A stretch of 64,000 nucleotides of DNA from NCBI GenBank assembly GCA_947069175.1, contig CAMTDV010000012.1:36798341-36862340 (forward strand). The letters are read 5' to 3'. Below, piece after piece: positions 45,486 through 57,190 of this stretch; the first letter of the stretch is position 1, and the number at the start of each line of letters is the position of its first letter. The position numbers were made by a program, and so were the translations under genes. The notes under the pieces are model-generated. The model made no database searches. It was not told the origin of the DNA and saw nothing but the letters and a program-made list of their open reading frames with translations. The DNA comes from Scalesia atractyloides. Its lineage: Eukaryota; Streptophyta; Magnoliopsida; Asterales; Asteraceae.

Positions 45486-46260
45486 TGTCACACCACGACC
45501 CGCAACGGAATAGGTGATTGGGGCATGATTTGGTTAATCCAAAGCTTATGACTTGTTATTACGTGGTTTAAATATCATTAATCCATGTTGAATGTTTCAC
45601 AAAACAAATCATCCAAATAAAACAGTTTAAATATATGAGACATTGTTCCTAACTACTAAACTACATTTATCCGTTTCTTGTTAACTAAGGCCCATCCTAT
45701 GTCCAAATCTTTTCTTCATGCCTGTTCACCTGTATCACGTGTAAAAGTAGTTTTTGGGTCAACAAAGGTTGGTGAGTGAACCTTATTGTTATTAGGAATG
45801 TAATATATCTAGTTTGTATATTGAGAAAACATGCGTTAACCAATGTAAGTAAATATGTTGTATGTCATATGTTAAACCTCATAAAACAACCTCAAATAAT
45901 AAACTAATCAAACGTAATGATCCCGATGAATGTATGCATGTTGAACAGTATTATGATGTGTTGCAAGGTCTAAGCTTAATCAAACGGAGCTGGCCTCGTA
46001 TGTTGGCAACATCACGTTCCGCTCATAGGTAATGGGGAACAGACGAGCCTATGATGATGTGATGTCCAAGGTGAATGAAATGCACCAAGTGATAAACAAC
46101 AATCAACACATAACGTATATACTTCACATAATAGTGATTGCACTTATGTAAATCTTGTAAAACGTAAAAAACGAAATGCAACACATGATACACCCTAAAA
46201 ACATGTAATAAAAGGGAAGTTGTAAGATTCACTCACCTTAAGGAACAAATATTTCACATA
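45486..46260 (-). repeat. A-family-like LTR fragment (right end uncertain)
   Basis: Starts TGTCACACCACGACCCGCAA on the plus strand, matching the TGTCACACCCCGACCCGCAG end of LTR A. It follows the same order: ggttcacctgtatcacgtgt, gttggtgagtgaacctta, tcaaacggagc, taatggggaac, acacatgatacaccc. Similarity fades near 46260 and no start terminus was found. No primer-binding site beside it. Confidence 0.75.
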
Positions 46261-48719
46261 AGTTATTGTATTCCTTGGGGAAGTTCCAAGAAATTTATCC
46301 TACGTAGTTTCAAGTTATACTAGTTTAATAAACAAACTTAGATCGAAAACTAAAGTATTTTAGGACTATAGGCAATTAGGGTTACTAGATCTGACTTTGG
46401 AATAACTAGGGTTTTAAGTTTTAAAAGATTTGTATTCAATTATAGAAATAATAATACTAAGAATTAAAGGTTATTTGTTACAAATCTTTATTATGGTACA
46501 TGACACAATAATTATGAAAGGATTGGTGTGTTGGATATAAAATGCAAGCGACTTGTTATTTGCTCTCAAACAATTTCAAAGTATGATAATTGATTAGCTG
46601 AATAATTATTTATTTTGGTTTAATAGCAAAAGTACTTAGTAAATAATTATTTAAATACTTAGGAGTATTATTTGTTTAAAACAATCAAATAAAGCACCTG
46701 CAACAAATAAGGTTTATTTATATAATTAATTATTTGGATAGGAAATAATCATATAAGATATGTGAAATACGTAATTATTAGAATTAAAAAAAGAAATAAC
46801 TTTATTTTATACACTGGATTTTCTTTTTTAAAAGTAAAACGGATTATTTCCAATAAAAAATAAACATTCTTTTTTTCCTTACATTACAAAGTTTTTAAAT
46901 TACTTAACTAAACCATTTAAGTGATATAATGTAAAAAAGTTTATTCAAACTATAAGTAAATGTAATAATGGACAGTACATTTCGTCAGGAATATTTATTG
47001 TCAAACCCAACACAAATTTAAAATAACTTTTTACTAGAACATAACTAAAATAAAAGGGTATTAATTTGGAACAATGAGTGACATTTATAAACCATATATG
47101 TTTAGATAATATGACATATGTCATATATTGAATAATATGTAGAAGAGATCTATGTTAAATAGTGTGTAGCAGAGATGTATGTTTCTTAACATATCTGTAC
47201 ACAATAATTTACATGAATTAAAACATGTTTTGTTATTCAAATAATACATCTCTAATTTCTTTTATTTTGGATTTTAACCTGTATACACATATATTATTTT
47301 AACACAAGTCGGCTAACCCTTAAATCCCAATCTAACCATGCAAGCCTAACTGTCTACATCCTAATACTCTTAATACACCAACTAAAATGAACTTTTATAA
47401 GGACTATGATCCATGGTAATTAAACAGCAGCATATAGGAAGCGATACCCATATAAAATGAAGTAAGAACGAAGACCTGCGGTGTCGTAACGTTAAGATAA
47501 GAACAATGGCGGTGGCCATGGTTTCGACTCGAGTAACGTCATCGGTTGACTCCTGGTTGGGCAACGGCGTCACGGTAACTGAACACAACAGTGGCGGCGA
47601 ATGGCTTGGCTTGGTGATGTCTTATCGGTCTGTCTTCGGTGTATACGGAGGCTACAAACAGAAAGCACACCAAGCGTTTACCGACTACGCATTTGACGAG
47701 CAAAACGGGTTTGGCGGTGATCAGACGGATGTTTTGAAAGGAAATTGAAAGTGGGTGAAGGTTTTGGAATGTGGTTCGATAGCTTGTATTTAAACTGCTT
47801 TGGGCCGACATACAAAAATTTGGAATGACCCGCAAGATCTCAATATTAATCCGATTCAATTTTGATTTGCAAAAAAAGAAAAGAAAAGAAAAGAATAACC
47901 AAATATATAAAAATAAATAAATGGTTGATACGAATGTGATTTGCACGTTATGTATATATGGTATGATCTAGAGGATTTGATACAAGAATTAAGGATTTAA
48001 AATTGCGTTGATTCGATTTAATTTGGTAGGCGTTGAATTATTCGGACACGTCGGAAGTGTAGAATCGGAGAGTAGGATGAAAACGTGGGGCAGTTTCACA
48101 GCCTTGCGTTTTAAAGAGTTACCACTTGGCCGTCAATGTATGGCGTAAGTTGCAAAACATGATAGAACTTTCTAAACAATTTATTTAGTATCTTTAAATT
48201 TCAAATAAGATTAACAAATAATTAACGTAAAGAATTAAATAAATTTATCCCCTCAACGATTATTTATTTCGCTAAAATTCGGATTTACAATTGTTTAGAT
48301 CCAAGTTTCAACATGGATCGGATTTCTAGATATCCGTTTCTGACAGATATTATATAGTTGTATAATCATATTAAATGTATATTCGATAAAGTTGCTTAGT
48401 GTTACCCTGATAACATCATATATCAATAGCCACATTGTTATAAGTTGTGTTTTGGGTATATAGATCCAAAAGTGACTTGTGTGATGGTCATAACAAAGAT
48501 ATCCATGATGGTTATGCGCATAGCATAGAAAGATACATGGGTGAATTTAGAAGAAAGCGTGTAACGTCGGCTATCACCTAGGAAGGTATAACAAAGGCAA
48601 CAAAAGGTGCGAAAAGACTAGTAATTGGGTTTGTAGTCAAATAGTAGTTATAGGGTAAAAAAAAAATAAAGGATGCAGGAGGCATGCCATCATGTTAGGG
48701 TGCGTTGAGATTGGATACT
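46261..48719. other. Anonymous AT-rich DNA
   Basis: Probably contains the rest of the LTR fragment. Only the GC-richer island at 47480-47760 stands out (separate entry). No other gene or element seen. Confidence 0.45.
47506..47748 (+). CDS. Unidentified 80-codon open frame in a GC-rich island
   Basis: Starts MAVAMVSTRVTSSVDSWLGN, ends TDVLKGN. Its base composition is far richer in G and C than its surroundings, as in plant coding exons, but I recognise no family. The opposite strand is also open over much of it (47539-47946), and the minus strand has a TTTAAATACAAGC promoter-like context near 47785-47797, so the coding strand is uncertain. It could be an exon fragment captured by an element. 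Confidence 0.25.
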   Translation: MAVAMVSTRVTSSVDSWLGNGVTVTEHNSGGEWLGLVMSYRSVFGVYGGYKQKAHQAFTDYAFDEQNGFGGDQTDVLKGN

Positions 48720-49160
48720 CGATAAATGATACCACAATCAAATAGAAATTGATACATTTGACCTTGAGTTAATTATGGAGCACATCATAGTGTAGGTTTT
48801 TGATGGCGGAGGAAAAGAGGCTTTTCGGATATGTTTTAAAATGGTGCAAGTTGAGAGCTTGATAATGATGTGATAAAGGGTATACCCAAGTAAAGCGACT
48901 AAAGTTTCCAATAAAAAGATGATGTGTTTATAACCTTTACTGTGTGTAATGGCACATGGTCCCCAAATGTCACAGGGTATAATTTTTAAAGGAACAAAAG
49001 TACGAGTTAAATATAGAAAAAACAACGAAAATCTATTGGACTTTGAAATACTACAAGTAGTGAATTATTTTGTTAAGGATTTAATGAATGAATTACCATT
49101 AGATATAGAAATTCATGAAAAAAACATAATTAACTGGATGTCCATATTGGAAATGCTATA
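48720..49160 (-). pseudogene. Ty1/copia integrase remnant
   Basis: Minus-strand frames contain PLKIIPCDIWGPCAITHSKG, the conserved start of the copia integrase core, and in another frame FIGNFSRFTWVYPLSHHYQA, the following segment. Frames alternate and stops are frequent. No LTR or other copia domain was recognised nearby, so it is an old fragment. Confidence 0.72.
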
Positions 49161-49462
49161 GTGAGTGAGAATCAGGTGTGGCAACACTGAGAGTATAGAG
49201 TTGGTGTGGTCATGGAGCAAGCAACGAAGGGTTGTCTTGTAAAAGTTTGAGTAAACTTAACTTGAGTACAAAAAGAGAAAACAAAATAAATGGGATGATC
49301 AAAAGATGTTGGGTGATTAATAGCATGTTTTAGTTAGCCGATAACAACAAAGACATTATTCAATTTTAAGGTATGAACGGATGAGGAAATCAGAAAATAA
49401 CTGACATGCAGGGCCCGTCTAAGCTTTTTGGAAGCCCAAAGCGAATGATAGATCATGTGACG
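49161..49462. other. Anonymous flank left of solo LTR
   Basis: No gene seen. It ends with the 11-bp arm tagatcatgtg and TSD tgacg. Confidence 0.5.
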
Positions 49463-51617
49463 TGTAAAACCCTGCCTTTTCGTACTTTTCTTAATTGGAA
49501 AGTGTAATTTTATTTCTATTATGGAAACTTGTTTTCGTATCGCATTGTATTTCAATTCCCAATCTTGTAATCCGAGACTTTGATCGTAATAAAATTCATA
49601 CTTGATACATACTTGTCTTACATGCATTCAATTGTTAATACGTGTTTACATACAAACCGATACTTGTTATACGTGCAAATACTCATACATACATACTCGA
49701 TACCTAAAATATACTTATATATACGTTATACACTTAAAATCATGCAAAAATACCAAGTTTTAGCATAAAATGAAGGAAACACAAAGTTCAGGGACTAAAA
49801 GTGACAAAAATCAAACAAGTTTCTGGCCCAAGGTCTCTCGTGCCCCGCGACAGTCATCCTTTCCCTCTCTCGCAGCCCGCCAGAGGCTTGATCCACAGTT
49901 AGTTGCATCTAGCTAATGGATTGGGCAAATATATGTTTCTTGCATTTATTACTCACCTAACTCACCCCATAACCTCAACTATAAATACCCACCTCCTCCC
50001 ACACTCACTTCACACCTCAAACACTCATCTCTCTTTCTAAATCTCTCTCAACTCCTTCCAGAAAGTTTAAGACTTTCAAGTGAGTTCTAACTCACTTCTA
50101 CCTCCCTTCTTTACTCTTTCTTCCTTCTTAACACTTGGAACACCTCTAGGAGTATTCCATAGGTTTTCTATGGAAAACCAACATGGAACATCACCATATT
50201 TGAGGTCACAAGTGTAAGAACTTTCCATTTTAATAAGGGTTTTAACCCACAAGTGTTGTATCCTTCCAAGCTTGTTATTAAAACAAGACTTGAGTTGGTA
50301 GTGTGTGATTACTTGGAAGCCTTGGTTATTCTACCTTCAATCCACCACCTCATTTGATGATTTTTGATATTTTACATCTTTCACTTTATTTTTAACTTAT
50401 TCATGACCATCCTTTTTGTTCTTGTGACAACTTGTGCATTGGTGAATAATACGAAAGAGGTTAAAGGAATGTTATCCTCCTACCTCCATGCATGACTTCT
50501 ATGAACTTCCATGATAAATATGATCTACTATTTACGTATACTATAATATACATATATATATATATATACACACACACTAACCGAACCCTTGATGATAATC
50601 GAATGATTGTCCATCATGGTACTAGGTTACATCACCTAAGTACTTAACTTCTCGTTATGATTCTAATGGGTATCTTAACCCATGAAAACACATCAACTCG
50701 AATGGGTATTATAGTGTCATAAATGAGTATTAAGTCTAGATGATTATTTTCTCGTATACATACTTTGGTACATTTAAAAATTCCCAATCCTCCGCTATCA
50801 TCTGAATACTTACGCGCTTACGTTTTCCTTATGTAGGATAACTCGGCATTCCATCCTTCAAAACTCTTCACAGAAATTACCAAGTGGAAGCTTGCAAAAC
50901 CATGAGTACACTTAACCATTTTCCTTGTCACACAATTTGGGTTGTAACATGTTAACTTACAAAATGCACAAATGCACACAACATACTTTATACACTCGAT
51001 CCATTATACATGCTTATTGTTATGCTTAGGTTCATGCTAGATTCACACATGCTTCTTGTCACAACTTAGCTAGCCCGAACTTAACATATATAGCGCTATA
51101 GGAATAGCACACCGCCGTCGGGGTATTGCTAAGCTTAAGCTTATTCTTATTATTAAATAGTCTCGTTACTTTGTGTGAGGGGGGACACTTAATTCTTATG
51201 GACACTTGGGTTTGACAATTAGTATTGCATGCTAGCTTACCTTGTATACAATTGCCATATGGATTTGAGTAAAATCTTTTATACTTATGCTATGTACTTA
51301 AACTTGTGTACTCGTCAATGCTTTTGCGTTGAACCATATTTTTAACATGTTACAGGTTGATGATGATGCTTAAGACGAAACTAGTAGGGATGACATAGAA
51401 ACGCACAAGAAATACTAGATTTGGATATTTTAATTTATTGAACTCATAGTACTTGACTATTAATTGTTGTAATTTGAATTTCCTTGTAATATGCTGACAA
51501 TTCGTGATATGAAATGAAATCCATTTTGAGTTAACTATTGTCGCAATTAGTGTTATGTGTAATGAGAAATCTATTTCGTCTCACTCCGATGTTTCCGTCA
51601 TCGGTTGAGGTGTGACA
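49463..51617 (+). repeat. Solo LTR of the B family (2155 bp) with perfect TSD
   Basis: TGTAAAACCCTGCC...CATCGGTTGAGGTGTGACA. TSD tgacg at 49458-49462 and 51618-51622. TATAAATA at 49980-49987. Strongly similar to LTR B in reverse orientation (cctcatttgatgattttt, gttatcctcctacctccatg, tatagcgctata). It lies in the centre of a palindromic target. Confidence 0.93.
49980..49987 (+). promoter_or_regulatory. TATA-like box in solo LTR
   Basis: TATAAATA, followed by ccCACCTCCTCC; same position and context as in LTR B (12722-12729). Confidence 0.5.
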
Positions 51618-52579
51618 TGACGTGCACATGATCTATTTAACGTTAAACAAACCGAGTTAGTGTCAAAGGACAAGCCGTGCAACAATCTAAAACAAAACGT
51701 ACAAAACTCGTCAATTTTAAAGACAAAAGACATCGCCTGATATTTGGTAAATAGATAAAGGACAATTTTTGTAATTCACTAGGAAAAGATATAAAAAAGC
51801 CATAAAATATGTTACAAATGTTATTTTAAAGCATGGCATAAAATACGGATTACAAGCAATATGGAAATATAGAACCAATCTAGTAATTAACCCAAAGAAC
51901 AGTAGAAAAACCAATGTCTCTCTTGAGATACTATTTGGCACAATAATTATTTTAAAAAAGAAATCAAGTAGTAGCAAAGAAATTGATGGTTGATTGTTGA
52001 TCTCAAATGGTAGTTTCTTCCGGAACCCTAAACCAAAAGACCTGGGCATTAGGGCCTGAATGCCTAACTATACGGGCTTTACTTGATGCGTTGGCAGGGT
52101 TTAGAAAAGTACAAAGTGACAAGCTTGCCGATAAGCTACAATTACATTTGGTATTATGTTAATCATAGTATACTTAATATCCACACCACATGATATATTT
52201 TAATTCTTTTAAATCAAGGCCCTAAGCCCTAGCCTTGGTTTAACATAGGGTTGGGCCAGCCCTACCGACGTGTGAGATACATAGAGTCATATCATTATCT
52301 ATACTCACCATCTTGGTACCTAAAGAAGGTACTGCCTTGGACTCTTGGATCCATGAGTTGAAAAAGCAGCAATCGTCTGAAAAATAAGCTGTTAGACCTA
52401 AATGGAATGGCCACTATTGAAAATATTCACGATGTAAATGAAATGGAATGTTGTTGATGAGTCAGGCCCACATTGTGTGTGATGGTGATCCATATAAGGC
52501 TGATGGGCCAAAATATATGTTGTTGGGCACATATGGTTGTAGGCTATGCGAAATAGATTGTGGGTTGGCACAGCTATCA
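51618..52579. other. Anonymous DNA between solo LTR and element E
   Basis: No convincing gene. A 110-codon minus frame at 51717-52049 has no recognisable features. Ends with tatca (52575-52579), the expected TSD of element E, whose partner is outside the window. Confidence 0.5.
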
Positions 52580-53486
52580 TGTCACACCCCAACCGATGGC
52601 GGAATTATTGGGGCGGACGTATTAGATTGCTCAAGACGTCATAACGCTATAATGTGACAGGATTTAAATAACAAGATTTCATTTCATTTCTAAGAATTCA
52701 ATTACATCGATTCAGAAACAAAGTAAAACACCAAAAAACAAAGTACCACAACATAATTAAGAAACACGATCAACAATACTCTAAATTCAAAATGGGTTTC
52801 TAGTTCAATCCTACTAGATTCCATGCATCCTCGTCATCATCAATTTCCTACAACATATATTAAAGTATAGTTCAATAAAAAAAGTCATTGGCGAGTATAC
52901 AAGTTTCATACTAGATAATAAAAGTTTAACATTCCACATGGCATAACCGTTTACTTTAACTAACATACAATACTAGTAATGCGACTATACATGTCAACCT
53001 AAAGTTTACCACTAGCGTAATCTAATCATAGCAATGACTAGACCCTTTTGTTTCCTTAACATGACCTCATGAATACATACGGTGCGTTAATCCTATAGCG
53101 CTATACATGCTAAGGGAGGCTTGTACATAATTAATGACATAGTGTAAAGCATTCGATTCTAGCATATACAAGTTTGCAAGTATTCATGTAATCACGTACG
53201 ATTGAATGTCGTTATGTGTTTAAGCATAAGCATCGTGATTTAGTGATTTTAATAGCATACGTATGTTGCACCCAAAAGTGTTTAAAGATGAAAACAGGAT
53301 TCGAGAATACTCATAGTCTTGCAAAGCGTTCCAAGCAAACCACGAGTCGTTATGTTGACGAGTAGGAAGCCGAAGTTACCCTATACTGGGAAACAGTGGT
53401 GCGTGAGTATTCTGAATTGAGGGTGTGTTCGGGTTCGGAAACAGAAAGTACAGAAAGAATGGAAAGTAAACGTAGAAATATGCCGC

Positions 53487-53545
53487 TTCGTACGAAGTGG
53501 CTGCTCACATCGTGCGAAGTGACTGTTCGCTTTGTGCGAAGTGGA
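53487..53545. repeat. Palindromic TTCG(T/C)RCGAA motif cluster
   Basis: Three units in tandem at about 20-bp spacing: cgcttcgtacgaagtg, cacatcgtgcgaagtg, cgctttgtgcgaagtg. The sister LTR at 63629-63690 has the same cluster with cleaner palindromes. Confidence 0.8.
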
Positions 53546-53733
53546 TAGTGTAACATTTGTAAAAAAATCGGGTCTCCAAAACCCGCTCCGTTTTGTAATC
53601 AAGTACCAAGTTATGAAAGTGCATTAATTATTTATGGTTATTTTGAGTTAAAACAATACATAATTAATAAATAAACTAAACTGTAAAAATTATATTTGAT
53701 AAAAAGTTAAAATAAAATAAATAAAAAACATTT

Positions 53734-53816
53734 GAAGCTGCCAGGACTCGAACCCGGGTCAGCTGAGTCACTCAATGACTTAACATCCTTTTCCTAAACC
53801 ACTCCGCCACAATGTG
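53734..53816 (-). other. tRNA-like module 4 in solo LTR (antisense)
   Basis: On the minus strand GTGGCGGAGTGGTTTAGG, then CTGACCCGGGTTCGAGTCCT with T stem CCGGG/CCTGG fully paired (one G-T). The best Ser/Leu-tRNA likeness of the four modules; the central part would need to form a long variable arm. Confidence 0.72.
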
Positions 53817-54663
53817 TTTTCTGTTAACACTAGGAAAACAATTGGAATTTATACGCAAACTCAAATTAACCGTTGATGCCATCTGAATAACGGAAATCGG
53901 CAAACCAATCGCCAAATCGTTGCGAATTCATCTGGCCAGCTTATAACCGATGTATTTCGGTTTCTAATTAAGTCAGAATTGAATGAACTTTAAGTCCTAT
54001 CATTTTCGGATTTTGAAACCGAAAATTTATCAAGCTCTGATTTAATTCAAGTTTCCGATCATTTGCACGATTCAGAACTATCACAACAATATTCAATTTC
54101 ATTTTCGTCGCATTCCTGAATCATAAGATCTTCTGAATCAGTTCGCCGGAAAATTTCTGCAAGTCACCGGAAAACCGGGACTTACATTCTCACGGTAATT
54201 CCTCCGACTCTTTTTGTTTAAAACATGTGATTAGTCAGTCTCTAACACAACTCCATCATCAGAATCGATCCTAGCCAACGTTTATCGGAAATCTTATCTT
54301 CGCCGGAAAGTTTCTGAGACTGCCGGAATCCCACTGTGAACTGGTAAGATATCCTACACTTCTTTTAAACCTTGTTTAGGTGACTCAACCTTATGAATAA
54401 TCGATCAACGCTGTTAATTGGTTCAACAGTCGGAGTTCATTTCCAGTACCAACGAACCTCCGCCGGATTTCTGTGAATAACATCAAGCGGTATATTCTGT
54501 TCCTTAAACTCTCTCCATTCTTTACTTTTGAGTTACTGTTGATGTCGGAGAACTTTGTAAATCACAAATCAATCATAATCAGTCGAGTTATGTTGCCTGT
54601 GTAATCGGTGAAGAAGATGAAGTTATAACAGAATATAAGAGTAATTAAAATCCGGATTATAAA

Positions 54664-54743
54664 CGGGTTAGACACACAGTCCAGCGGTGGACTGTGTGCA
54701 AATTTCACACACACGTCCCGAGTTCGATCCTTGCTACGCGCAC
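54664..54743 (+). other. tRNA-like module 3 in solo LTR
   Basis: CGGGTTAGACACACAGTCCA, hairpin CACACAGTCCA/TGGACTGTGTG, and CGAGTTCGATCC. Confidence 0.7.
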
Positions 54744-54831
54744 GCCTGTGTAATAACATGCCTTTTTAATCATGAACTAAACCGGGTTAAAACAGGTAGT
54801 TGTTAAGTATAATAAAAACCAAGAATATAAC

Positions 54832-54912
54832 CGGGTTAGACACACAGTCCAGCGGTGGACTGTGTGCAACATGAACTTCACGTCGCGCGTTCGAATCTTG
54901 TCACGAGCACCG
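54832..54912 (+). other. tRNA-like module 2 in solo LTR
   Basis: CGGGTTAGACACACAGTCCA, the same 11-bp hairpin, and GCGTTCGAATC. Starts 168 bp after module 3. Confidence 0.7.
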
Positions 54913-55001
54913 GTCCAATCGAATTAAAACGTTTTTGTAAATAAAGGAATTTTCGGTTAATTCAAATAAGTATATAAATATAATTAAAACCGAGTTTATA
55001 A

Positions 55002-55080
55002 CGGGTTAGTCACGTAGCTCAGTTGGTAGAGCTACGTGCACGTGAACGGAAGGTCGCCGGTTCGAATCCCACCCGGCGCA
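55002..55080 (+). other. tRNA-like module 1 in solo LTR (A and B boxes)
   Basis: CGGGTTAGTCACG, TAGCTCAGTTGG (55015-55026, exact A box), GGTAGAGC, and GGTTCGAATCC (55059-55069, exact B box). Starts 170 bp after module 2. A run of T at about 55132-55140 lies some 55 bp downstream and could end Pol III transcription. Confidence 0.75.
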
Positions 55081-55637
55081 GGAATATCCGCTGACCGAAC
55101 CGGTCAACGGTCAACATAAAAAAAATATAATATTTTTTTTATATATTTATTTATTTAATTTAATTTAAAAATCAATTAAAAATACTTAAAAATAACATTT
55201 TTTAAAGATAGAAAATAGCCATAAACTCACAAAAATATATCTAAAAATTTCATTAAAATCCTTAATAACATCCATCCATTTAATATATTTTTCCATTATT
55301 ATTTAGGTTAGTACTCCTCGTCGACTCGCTCATCTAAATCGTGCGCATCTCACCATCTCCAATTCAACGCACCCAAAGTGAGTGAACCTTTCAAATTCCC
55401 CGTTTTAATCATGTTTTTGGGGTGTATCATGTGTCTTTGTTTATATATATATTATAACTAAACCATTGTGCATACATCATATCATGACATGTGTATTTAG
55501 TTTATTGCTGTTAAGTAGTTATTATTGGATGCAAATTATTATTTCAATACATGCAATTTCATAGGCCGCCGCTCCCCAATTATGAGGTTGAGCCTGTTCC
55601 CCATTTTATTATGCGGTTGAACCTGGTGTGCCCGCAA

Positions 55638-55738
55638 CGATCGGCTCCGTTTGATTGAGCCTTGATCGCACAGTTCAATTTACATTTCCAGTTCATGCAA
55701 TACGATCGGCTCCGTTTGATTGAGCCTTGATCGCACAG
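55638..55738 (+). repeat. Paired 38-bp motif in solo LTR
   Basis: Two copies (55638-55675, 55701-55738) of atacgatcggctccgtttga-type sequence ending gatcgcaca; reverse complement of the pair at 7451-7552. Confidence 0.8.
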
Positions 55739-56817
55739 TTCATTTATGTTAGTTATCGTATGATATTGGTATGTTCATGTATGCTATCAAGTGTTATTGT
55801 ATGTTATAATTGTAACTGCTATTTGCCAATGCTTGATTACTTACATTTGCTCTTTTATGATTATGCACAATATTTTATTGATAAACTAACCATAAAATCA
55901 TTATCCAATGTTTATCTAATGAGGTTCACTCGCCAACTTATGTTGACCCAAAAACTACCATTTTACACATGATACAGGTGAACCAGCAGCAGCTAGGAAC
56001 ACATAGGACCTGGACTAGAAGAATAAATCGATTTAGTTTTTGGATTGTTACCTTATGATTATTTCCCTTGTATTGAATGAACATGTTGGATGTTTGAAAA
56101 AGTAACTTTGACTTCATTAATTATGAAACATAATATAATGTCATGTGCTTTGGTGATAACCCAATTATGCCCCGACTCTTATTTCCGCTGCGGGTCGGGG
56201 TGTGACAGATAGTTCTTAAATGATGTAGCTCGTTTAACACTCGTTTTGACACTGACTTCTGTGAATGAGAAGTTTAGGAACGAGGCAGAATAGTCCAAGG
56301 TCATAACACTTAATCATTTTTGACATTGTCATGGTCCTTACCATATTTATATGAAAAGTATATATATATATAGAGAGAGAGAGAGTTTATGTCCATTGTT
56401 CGTCAGAAACATCATTGAGGTCAAGCAAGGAGGTATGAAACCTCGTTATACGATCCACCAAAGCATTAAGTTTATAGACGTAGTCGATAAACCTGGTTGG
56501 TCATGAATGTAAATAATTTGAGATATACAAAAAAGTTTACAAGTGATGTGTGGAACTTAATTCGGAAAGCCAAGGCTCCCAACATTCTCACACTAGCTAG
56601 AACACAAGTTCGTCTATGTTAAACTTGGTTTCAGCCTTCACACTTGGTACAAAAGAAAAAGGTGGAAAAGTTTAAAGAACAATTTACAAGTACAAAGTAG
56701 TAGTGAGCTAAAACTCACTTAGAATGGTTGAGAATAGTCTGCAAAAGTCTGGGTTATTAGTGTGAATGAGTGAAGTGAGGCTGTATTTATAGAGAAGGGT
56801 TGTTGCCAGATCTACTT

Positions 56818-56890
56818 TTGCGAAGTGTTCACTTCGTACGAAGTGACCATCACTTCATGCAAAGTGAGTGCCCACTTCGTGAAAAGGGGT
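56818..56890. repeat. Palindromic motif cluster, proximal LTR
   Basis: gcgaagtgttcacttcgtac, gaagtgaccatcacttcatg, and cccacttcgtgaaaag: a further cluster of the ACTTCGTRCGAAGT theme, repeated at 63893-63960 in the other LTR. It lies just downstream of the TATA-like box in the sense of the element, so it would be transcribed. Confidence 0.75.
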
Positions 56891-57190
56891 CCAGCTCGCA
56901 CGGGAGTGTTAGTTCGAGCTGTTTTTATGTATTCTAACCAATTTTTGAGTATGAAGCTGCAACGTATGAGTATCGTACGTATAATAAGTATGATTTGCAT
57001 GAAAGTATGTATTTAAATGATTAATTGCACGTATATCAAGCATAAATAAATTATGAATTTTCATTATGATCAATGTCTCGGATTACAAGTTTGGAAATGA
57101 ATTACAATAACACACGAGTACAAGTTTCCATAAATACAAATACGATTACAATTTCTAAATAAGGAAAGTACAAAAATGCGAAGCGTTACA

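Larger units (their letters stand above)
53549..56207 (+). repeat. Nested solo LTR of the A family (2659 bp) with perfect TSD
   Basis: TGTAACATTTGTAAAAAAAT...GGGTCGGGGTGTGACA. TSD gatag at 53544-53548 and 56208-56212. It carries the complete set of tRNA-like modules and the paired 38-bp motif, in the opposite orientation to LTR A. The sister LTR of E has the empty site (tatggatcgttcttaaatg near 63688-63706). Confidence 0.96.
52580..57190 (-). repeat. 3' LTR of element E, split by nested solo LTR
   Basis: Segments 52580-53548 and 56213-57190 (about 1.95 kb without the insert and one TSD copy). Runs from TGTCACACCCCAACCGATGG to GCGAAGCGTTACA on the plus strand. The left segment is nearly identical to 62730-63690. 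TATAAATA (minus) at 56784-56791. Contains palindromic ACTTCGTRCGAAGT motifs. Confidence 0.92.

Noticed and set aside
51717..52049. 110-codon minus frame as a membrane protein
   Set aside because: Hydrophobic composition is expected from AT-rich DNA; no start context or family resemblance.
53487..53545. CRISPR-like array from the evenly spaced palindromes
   Set aside because: Eukaryotic LTR context, only three units, no unique spacers and no cas genes.
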